Assembly (NCBI GenBank): GCA_026770585.1
Contig: MU646326.1
Coordinates: 1,240,106-1,250,456, forward strand
Direction: 5' to 3'
DNA from: Baffinella frigidus
Lineage: Eukaryota; Cryptophyceae; Cryptomonadales; Baffinellaceae
Length of the DNA: 10,351 bases
Of this stretch, positions 6,633 to 10,351 are shown piece by piece. The notes under the pieces were generated by a model. That model was not told where the DNA came from and did no database searches. It saw nothing but the letters and a program-made list of their open reading frames with translations. The position numbers were made by a program, and so were the translations under genes. How positions within the stretch are numbered: position 1 is the stretch's first letter; each line of letters starts with the position of its first letter.

Positions 6633-6761
6633 ATGGCGAGGGGGCAAACGGATCGGGTACGAATCGAAAATTTGTACCAGTCGCGTCCTGTTTATACTGG
6701 GCTTCAGCTCCCGATGGGAGCTGAAGGCAATAAATACCCGATCCATTTGCCCCCTCGCCAT
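6633..6761. mobile_element. Inverted-repeat element with 27-bp arms and inner hairpin
   Basis: 6633-6659 pairs with 6734-6761 (ATGGCGAGGGGGCAAA, GGATCGGGTA), with a single-base difference and a one-base extension. The centre holds an 11-bp perfect hairpin (6702-6712 with 6716-6726, CTTCAGCTCCC). A TTTGTACCAGTCGCG word near 6671 resembles the TAGTACCAGTCACGGG of family X. ORFs through it on both strands follow from its symmetry. Confidence 0.8.
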
Positions 6762-6831
6762 CCGAGCGAGGCTACACTTTTATCTGAGAGAATGTAATGG
6801 ACAATGTCTCCCCTCCCGCCTTTCCCCCCCT

Positions 6832-7034
6832 TTGACCACCCTGGATGGAACATTATGGTATTTTGAGCATTCTTAAGTCAACTCCCCTTGGAGATGGCGC
6901 CACAATGTGGCGCCCCCGTGATGAATGGATCTGGTACAAAAAGGTCTAATATGTATTTTAGTGGTATAAACCATGTCAACTTTTGCGATAAAGGGTTATT
7001 CGGGATTTGGCCGCAAGTCCCCTCCAGGGTGGTC
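6832..7034. mobile_element. Possible degraded inverted-repeat element
   Basis: ACCACCCTGGATGG near 6833 pairs with CCTCCAGGGTGGT at 7021-7033. Inside lie a TCTTAAGTCAACTCCCC word and a perfect hairpin GGCGCCAC (6896-6903) / GTGGCGCC (6907-6914). The ends are short, so the limits are uncertain. Confidence 0.4.
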
Positions 7035-7083
7035 TGGCGCGGAACATTTGGAGGGATTGTCACGCATCAAGGAGGGCTTATGA

Positions 7084-7117
7084 TTTAGGGTTTGGGGGTG
7101 TGTGGTTTGGGGTTTAG
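7084..7117 (-). repeat. Telomere-like heptamers, inverted orientation
   Basis: TTTAGGG, TTTGGGG, a GTGTGTGG interruption, TTTGGGG and TTTAG. This is the inverse of the tract at 7271-7298, and the two flank the element at 7181-7246. Confidence 0.75.
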
Positions 7118-7180
7118 CTCACTGTGCGCTGCCTTCCTCGATCCGCTCCCTACCCACCCTGGAGGCAACCCAGAGGCAAA

Positions 7181-7246
7181 TCTTAAGTCAATCTCCCACA
7201 GATGCACTCGGATTCCGAGTGCATTTGTATGTGACGTGACTTAAGA
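7181..7246. mobile_element. 66-bp TIR element
   Basis: Ends TCTTAAGTCA and TGACTTAAGA are perfect inverses. The centre is a perfect hairpin, ATGCACTCGGA (7202-7212) with TCCGAGTGCAT (7214-7224), with a one-base loop. The same terminal word occurs near 6871. Confidence 0.75.
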
Positions 7247-7270
7247 AACCATCAATTTGCCCTTACTTGA

Positions 7271-7298
7271 CCCCAAACCCCAAACCCCAAACCCTAAA
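7271..7298 (+). repeat. Four telomere-like heptamers (CCCCAAA x3, CCCTAAA)
   Basis: Followed by CATAACCCCGAAA (7300-7312), the same 13-mer that follows the tract at 3047-3088, and then by the ACAG acceptor of the exon at 7317. The tract therefore lies where branch point and pyrimidine tract would be expected. Confidence 0.85.
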
Positions 7299-7316
7299 CC
7301 ATAACCCCGAAAACAG

Positions 7317-7397
7317 GCGAGGATGCTGAACATCGAGTTCTCACGCCTGATGGAGATCCATAATATCATCGACGAGACCAAGTCCGAGATGCACCAG
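7317..7397 (+). CDS. Candidate exon 4 of the plus-strand gene (27 codons)
   Basis: It reads ARMLNIEFSRLMEIHNIIDE followed by TKSEMHQ, with hydrophobic residues at helix-like spacing and alternating charges, probably coiled coil. The acceptor is GAAAACAG (ends 7316), with a branch-like ATAAC close upstream. The donor is CAG|GTCCTA at 7398. Phase 0 at both ends agrees with the exon at 3311-3355; the intron between would be 3961 bases and full of TIR elements. Codons 10-27 recur at 7619-7672 and 7877-7930 with almost only synonymous differences, the best evidence in the window for real protein coding. A family X-like element starts six bases after the donor. Function unknown. Confidence 0.6.
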
Positions 7398-7403
7398 GTC
7401 CTA

Positions 7404-7594
7404 CCACTTGAGAATGCTGGAGGGTCCTATTTACATGTGGGGTTGTAGATATTTGTACCAGGATAAGGTGTTCCAACCTCGCGACTGGCCAATATGTGGC
7501 TAGTTACGTGACCAATCAAGGAACGTTACTACACAGATGCCCACTTTTAAAAGCACATCGGTTTTAAATAGGCCCTTCTAGCTTTCTCGTGTGG
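7404..7594 (+). mobile_element. Family X-like TIR element, copy 3, diverged (191 bp)
   Basis: Ends CCACTTGAGAATGCTGGAGG and the inverse CCCTTCTAGCTTTCTCGTGT + GG. It shares with family X ACATGTGGGGTTGT, TTTGTACCAG, a TTACGTGACCAA word and TTTTAAATAG in the same order. The central hairpin is weaker (ACTGGCCA / TGGCTAGT). It begins immediately inside the candidate intron after the exon at 7317. Confidence 0.7.
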
Positions 7595-7618
7595 CGGTTT
7601 GGTCTCGTCAATTTGACG

Positions 7619-7678
7619 CGCCTGATGGAGATTCATAACATCATCGACGAGACCAAGTCCGAGATGTTCCAGGTCCTA
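7619..7678 (+). pseudogene. Duplicated part of exon 4, copy 2
   Basis: Encodes RLMEIHNIIDETKSEMFQV. Against the exon at 7317-7397 it has two synonymous changes (ATC to ATT, AAT to AAC) and one replaced codon (CAC to TTC, H to F). The CAG|GTCCTA border is kept. The nearest upstream AG (7580-7581) would give the wrong phase, so it does not look like an in-frame cassette exon. Upstream flank TTTGGTCT...TTTGACG is shared with copy 3 but not with exon 4. Confidence 0.6.
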
Positions 7679-7680
7679 GC

Positions 7681-7841
7681 CCACACAGAGGGCTACGAAG
7701 GGATTTTGAATAGCCCCTAAGCGACAAGGTCTAGGACCCTACGGTAGGCAACCCGTAGGGTCATAGGGGGGTTCCTACGGATAAGGTAACGGAAAGGTGG
7801 CCCGATGTGGACCGAGAATCCCTTCGTAGCCCGCTGTGTGG
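7681..7841 (+). mobile_element. Family Y TIR element, copy A (161 bp)
   Basis: Ends CCACACAGAGGGCTACGAAG + GGATT and the inverse AATCCCTTCGTAGCCCGCTG + TGTGG. The interior holds CCCTACGGTAGGCAACCCGT and GGGGGGTTCCTACGGATAAG. There is no ORF of its own. It begins eight bases after the CAG|GT border of the duplicated exon fragment. Confidence 0.85.
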
Positions 7842-7876
7842 TCTGCCTCACACTGTTTGGTCTTGCCATTTTGACG

Positions 7877-7936
7877 CGCCTGATGGAGATCCACAACATC
7901 ATCGACGAAACCAAGTCCGAGATGCACCAGGTTCCA
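7877..7936 (+). pseudogene. Duplicated part of exon 4, copy 3
   Basis: Encodes RLMEIHNIIDETKSEMHQV, identical in protein to exon 4 over 18 codons although three bases differ (CAT to CAC, AAT to AAC, GAG to GAA). The border is CAG|GTTCCA. The nearest upstream AG (7828-7829) is in the wrong phase. A family Y element begins eight bases after the border. Confidence 0.6.
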
Positions 7937-7938
7937 TC

Positions 7939-8099
7939 CCACACAGCGGGCTACGAAGAGATTTTGAACAGCCCCTAAGCGATAAGACCTAGGACCCTAC
8001 GGTAGGCAACCCGTAGGAACATAGGGGGGTTCCTACGGATAAGGTAATGGAAACTCTGGCACTGAGTGCGCGAAAGTCCCTTCGTAGCCCGCTGTGTGG
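7939..8099 (+). mobile_element. Family Y TIR element, copy B (161 bp)
   Basis: Same ends and interior as copy A (CCACACAGCGGGCTACGAAG ... CTTCGTAGCCCGCTGTGTGG). Together with the exon fragment before it, it forms one unit of a tandem duplication of about 258 bases. Confidence 0.85.
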
Positions 8100-8109
8100 T
8101 TAGGCCAGG

Positions 8110-8268
8110 CCACACAGCGGGCTACCAAGGGATTTTGAATAACCCCTAAGCGATAAGACCTAGGACCCTACGGTAGGCAACCCGTAGGAGCATAGGGGCG
8201 GTCCTATGGATAAGGCAACGGAAAATCGGGCTCTCAGCGCCCGGAAATCCCTTCGTAGCCCGCTGTGG
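8110..8268 (+). mobile_element. Family Y TIR element, copy C (159 bp)
   Basis: Follows copy B by ten bases, without an exon fragment between. One arm has CTACCAAGG instead of CTACGAAGG. The right end is CTGTGG. Confidence 0.85.
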
Positions 8269-8303
8269 AGCTGGTGAGAGCAAATAGACCGGGATAGACC
8301 TAG

Positions 8304-8353
8304 AAGAGCATGCGGGTGGAGAAGCCGGAGACTGCTTCACGGACTATTCTTAA
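8304..8353 (+). CDS. Candidate exon 5 of the plus-strand gene
   Basis: Reads KSMRVEKPETASRTIL plus the first two bases of a lysine codon. Acceptor CTAG at 8300-8303; an alternative one codon later (GAAG) keeps the frame. The donor AA|GTTGAC at 8354 lies inside the first bases of element D copy 3. The split codon AA|G is completed exactly by the exon at 8477. Compatible in phase 0 with the exon at 7317. An unspliced reading also stays open to 8654, so coding without this intron is possible. Confidence 0.4.
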
Positions 8354-8391
8354 GTTGACATCCTCGTTGTGCGGTACAAATCCGTCAACTT
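8352..8391 (+). mobile_element. 40-bp palindromic element D, copy 3, at a splice border
   Basis: AAGTTGAC...GTCAACTT with perfect 8-bp ends, 35 of 40 bases identical to the copy at 4021-4060. Its third and fourth bases are the GT of the candidate donor, so the element would supply the 5' splice site of the 123-base intron 8354-8476. Confidence 0.7.
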
Positions 8392-8394
8392 TGG

Positions 8395-8448
8395 GACGGT
8401 GTGGCCTAGACCTGGGAAAACGACGGTGTGGCCTAGACCTGGGAAAAC
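8395..8448 (+). repeat. Perfect 27-bp tandem duplication
   Basis: GACGGTGTGGCCTAGACCTG + GGAAAAC occurs twice without any mismatch. It lies inside the candidate intron 8354-8476. A length of 27 keeps the frame if the region is translated instead. Confidence 0.95.
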
Positions 8449-8476
8449 TCTGTGTGGGAGGGGACGCGTTCCTAAG

Positions 8477-8532
8477 GATCAACGAGGAGCGCAGGTTGAC
8501 CGGGACAGAGCTAGTCTACGCTAGACCTGAGG
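8477..8532 (+). CDS. Candidate exon 6 of the plus-strand gene
   Basis: Completes the split lysine codon and reads INEERRLTGTELVYARPEG. Acceptor CCTAAG ends at 8476. Donor GAGG|GTGGTC at 8533 or GGTG|GTCAAT at 8536, both phase 1. An inverted-repeat element starts at about 8537. Upstream in the same frame the unspliced reading (LCVGGDAFLR) is also open. No further exon is recognised to the right, so the gene would continue outside the window or end in a region I cannot read. Confidence 0.4.
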
Positions 8533-8536
8533 GTGG

Positions 8537-8633
8537 TCAATCGCAAAAGTCAACTCTCCAGTGCCGTGAGGTTAACTTTTGGAAGAAAACACGGTTTCCC
8601 GTGTTTTTTGCCATTGAGTTGACTTTTGATTGC
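8537..8633. mobile_element. TIR element M (about 97 bp)
   Basis: TCAATCGCAAAAGTCAACTC at the left pairs with TGAGTTGACTTTTGATTG at the right with a two-base gap. The inner perfect hairpin is AAAACACGG (8586-8594) / CCGTGTTTT (8599-8607). The AAAAGTCAA word links it loosely to family Z. It begins at the candidate donor of the exon at 8477. Confidence 0.75.
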
Positions 8634-8690
8634 TCCCGGTCACGTCTAAAGTAGCCTCCCTTCTCTTGGCTGCACCGCGTGACGTCAACA

Positions 8691-8806
8691 GGGTAACGGA
8701 CTGAAACCCGGGTAGTTAGGCCTACGGTATTGCCTACGGTAGGCCGTAGGGGCCTAGGGGGGCTCCTACGAAAACCAGGTCCTAGGGGCCTTGCGGCCTG
8801 AACCTA
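8691..8806 (+). mobile_element. Family P2 element, copy 2, right half diverged
   Basis: GGGTAACGGACTGAAACCCG, GGTAGTTAGGCCTACGGTAT and TGCCTACGGTAGGCCGTAGG match the left arm of 6177-6337. The far side is only loosely inverse (CCTAGGGGCCTTGCGGCC). Confidence 0.75.
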
Positions 8807-9030
8807 TGGGAGTGAGGAGTGACGTGTGTGCCACTTAGCAGCGGCCGAGTTCCGTTCCCTCCCGGATATCCGGGGGAAATGCGGTTAGAACCCAACGCGA
8901 ATGGATAAGATTCTAGTACAAATGGTTTAGATGGACTGTATCTGTGAAGCCCCCGGTGGCTGCTACGTGGGCGTGAGGAGTAACCAGAGGTGTCCCGCGA
9001 ATAACTTGCAAGTGAAGCATCCCTAAACCC
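8807..9030. other. Non-coding stretch leading into the tandem array
   Basis: No gene is supported. It carries diverged early parts of the array unit: GTGAGGAGTGACGTG near 8812 and GTGAGGAGTAACCAGAGGTG near 8973. A TATCCGGGGGAAATGCGG segment lies near 8867. Confidence 0.5.
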
Positions 9031-9720
9031 CTGTGCCCAAACCCCTAAATGGCAGAACGGTACCTCGGCGCGTGACTTGTGTGAGTGAGTGTGAGTGAGG
9101 AGTAACCGGATGTGTCCTGCAAGTGCAAGTGTCGTATCCCTCAACCCCTGTGCCCTAAACCCTCAATGGCAGAACGGTACCTCAGCGGGGGGGGGGGGGC
9201 GCGCGCACCAGCGTCCACTCGGACCCCCCCCCCCCTTGGAAATCGACTTTTTGACCCCCCCCCAGAGCCCTCCATGGTGCGCGTGCGCGCCGGGGGCTCA
9301 TTCCTGCCTGAAATCCTGAATGGCAGAAGGGTACCTCAGCGGGGGGGGGGCAAGCGCGCTTATCCGCGACCACTCGGAGTTGTACTGCGAGTTAAGTCCC
9401 ATTCGGCGCGCCAAATTTGACGAATTCGTACCGCAAACCCAGCAATTAACTATCCCGCGATTAACCCCTGTGCCTGAAACCCTGAATGGCAGAACGGTCC
9501 GACGGCGGGGGGGGAGGCAAGCGCGCTCATCCGCGTCCACTCGAATGTGTACCGCGCACCCAGCATGCCACCTTGAGCATAGTCGGCCAACTCGAGTGAG
9601 GCAGCGCTAGAGAAGTGATGCAGAGCTAAACGCTTGATTTTGATGAGTAACCGGAGGTGTCCCGCATGGCAGAACGGTACGTCGGCGGGGGGGGAGGCAA
9701 GCGCGCTCATTCGCGTCCAC
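8973..9720 (+). repeat. Degenerate tandem array, five copies of a unit of 117-180 bp
   Basis: The core ATGGCAGAACGGTAC starts at 9049, 9166, 9320, 9486 and 9666 (small changes in copies 3 and 4). A full unit reads GTGAGGAGTAACCGGAGGTG, TCCCGCAA, CCCTAAACCCCTGTGCC, the core, a G run of 8-13 and GGCAAGCGCGCTCATCCGCG + TCCACTCG. Unit length grows from left to right. The segment 9187-9235 pairs a 13-G run with a 12-C run. Short ORFs starting MAERY arise from the core and are not called. Confidence 0.85.
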
Positions 9721-9880
9721 TCGCGCCTCCTTCAGGTTCGGTTGCGCACCCAGGGATCCTAGGACTAAAAAGTCTCGGCCTACGGTAGGAGGTCCTAGGC
9801 AATGCCGTAGGCCTAACTACCCCATTTTCAGGCCGTTACCCTATTAACTCGCGCCTCCTTCAGGTACGGTTGCGCGCAAC
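9721..9880 (+). repeat. Direct repeat flanking a family P2 element
   Basis: CTCGCGCCTCCTTCAGGT(T/A)CG + GTTGCGC occurs at about 9719-9747 and again at about 9848-9875, on either side of the P2 copy at 9757-9842. Either the element inserted into an older duplication or a long target-adjacent segment was duplicated. Confidence 0.75.
9757..9842 (-). mobile_element. Family P2 element, copy 3 (partial, inverted)
   Basis: GGCCTACGGTAGGAGG, CAATGCCGTAGGCCTAACTA and TTTTCAGGCCGTTACCC are the right arm of P2. The left arm is reduced to CCTAGGACT-type remnants. Confidence 0.75.
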
Positions 9881-9912
9881 AGTCAGACATTTATAAGTAC
9901 CCTACGTGGACA

Positions 9913-9957
9913 CCTCTACTTTAGACGCCTCCACTTTAGACGCTTCCACTTTAGAAG
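9913..9957 (+). repeat. Three tandem copies of a 15-bp unit
   Basis: CCTCTACTTTAGACG, CCTCCACTTTAGACG, CTTCCACTTTAGAAG: exact 15-base period with one to three changes per unit. Confidence 0.9.
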
Positions 9958-9996
9958 CCTCCCTTCAGGTACCACTCTCATCGCGTCCCTCCACAT

Positions 9997-10137
9997 TTCA
10001 CTGCCAGCGAGAAAATTTCGCAGAGGACGTGAAGACACTATAATGTGTCTCAGACACATTATAGTCGCTGTGACAGCGACAACAATGTTTTAAAAGGGTC
10101 TTCACGTCCTCTGCGAAATTTTCTCGCTGGCAGTGAA
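9997..10137. mobile_element. 141-bp palindromic element with 40-bp perfect arms
   Basis: 9997-10036 and 10098-10137 are exact inverse complements over 40 bases (TTCACTGCCAGCGAGAAAAT at the outside). Inside lie two more perfect hairpins in a row: 14-bp arms 10037-10050 / 10052-10065 with a one-base loop, and 8-bp arms 10064-10071 / 10073-10080 with a one-base loop. No ORF. As RNA it would form a long stem with a two-hairpin head; as DNA, a cruciform. The lack of any mismatch suggests recent insertion or constraint. Confidence 0.9.
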
Positions 10138-10192
10138 TTTACTCAGCCCGTGAGGGTTGGTAGTAGATTTACTCAGCCCGTGAGGGTTGGTA
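10137..10192 (+). repeat. 30-bp tandem duplication
   Basis: ATTTACTCAGCCCGTGAGGG + TTGGTA occurs at 10137 and 10167, identical over 26 bases, separated by GTAG. It starts on the last base of the palindromic element, so it may be connected with that insertion. Confidence 0.9.
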
Positions 10193-10194
10193 CA

Positions 10195-10351
10195 GTGGAC
10201 CTACCCTAACACATACCCGTCGGGGCCGGACTGATTGAGTATGTGTGGAGGGTCGGTATGCGTTGTGGTGTCCACCCTTCAGGCATACTTCCTTGCAGGG
10301 GGAAATCGGGGGCCGGCCGAAGGAGTATGTGTGGAGGGTAAGTATGTGTTA
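10195..10351 (+). repeat. Minisatellite-like direct repeat at the window end
   Basis: CGGGGCCGG near 10220 followed by GAGTATGTGTGGAGGGT recurs about 86-88 bases later at 10307-10340. GTGGACCTACCCTAACACAT (10195) is also roughly inverse to the GTATGCGTTGTGGTGTCCAC near 10257. The second unit runs to the window edge. No gene. Confidence 0.6.

Noticed and set aside
7717-7944. 75-codon minus-strand ORF across family Y and the exon fragment
   Set aside because: It is the antisense of a segment whose plus-strand codons vary synonymously; a similar ORF at 8146-8340 comes from the same element ends.
9049-9700. Repeated ORF starts MAERY / MAEGY as a small gene family
   Set aside because: They derive from the tandem array core ATGGCAGAACGGTAC; frames diverge straight after the G run.
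1-10351. Transposase, reverse transcriptase, viral or toxin gene
   Set aside because: No reading frame shows motifs of these families; all mobile elements here are short and non-coding.

Overview
The window looks like nuclear DNA from a unicellular eukaryote. An alga or other protist is likely, but I cannot place the lineage. There is no bacterial gene layout: no long ORF with a ribosome binding site, no operon, no tRNA or rRNA that I recognise. Instead there are short GC-rich coding-like islands with codon third positions mostly G or C. They are separated by C-rich or AT-rich non-coding DNA with plausible GT...AG borders, plus plant/algal-type telomere-like heptamers and a dense population of small terminal-inverted-repeat (TIR) elements. 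The first 27 bases are pure G, which suggests a contig edge or sequencing artefact.

Layout. Positions 29-1243 hold two minus-strand candidate exons of one gene; the one at the window edge resembles the start of a WW domain. Positions 1.33-2.43 kb are a GC-rich stretch, open in several frames on both strands, probably the region between divergently oriented genes. From 2432 to about 8532 the plus strand can be read as one spliced gene of six short exons: 2432-2542, 2751-2825, 3311-3355, 7317-7397, about 8304-8353 and 8477-8532. Their phases agree where I can test them (0, 0, 0, 0, then a split AA|G codon). The product looks hydrophilic, helical and coiled-coil-like; I do not recognise the family. 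Its 4-kb intron (3356-7316) and the shorter ones downstream are packed with TIR elements. From 8.69 kb to the end the sequence is repeats: a five-copy degenerate tandem array, inverted-repeat elements, a very strong 141-bp palindrome with 40-bp perfect arms, and short tandem duplications.

The most interesting signal is the relation between elements and exon borders. At least four element families begin within about 10 bases of a candidate 5' splice site, and in one case the element's own end supplies the GT. This is what introner-type DNA transposons (known from Micromonas, Aureococcus and other algae) would leave behind. In addition, an 18-codon part of exon 4 is present in three copies whose differences are almost all synonymous. 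All exon calls were made by eye, without homology search or RNA evidence, and should be read as hypotheses.
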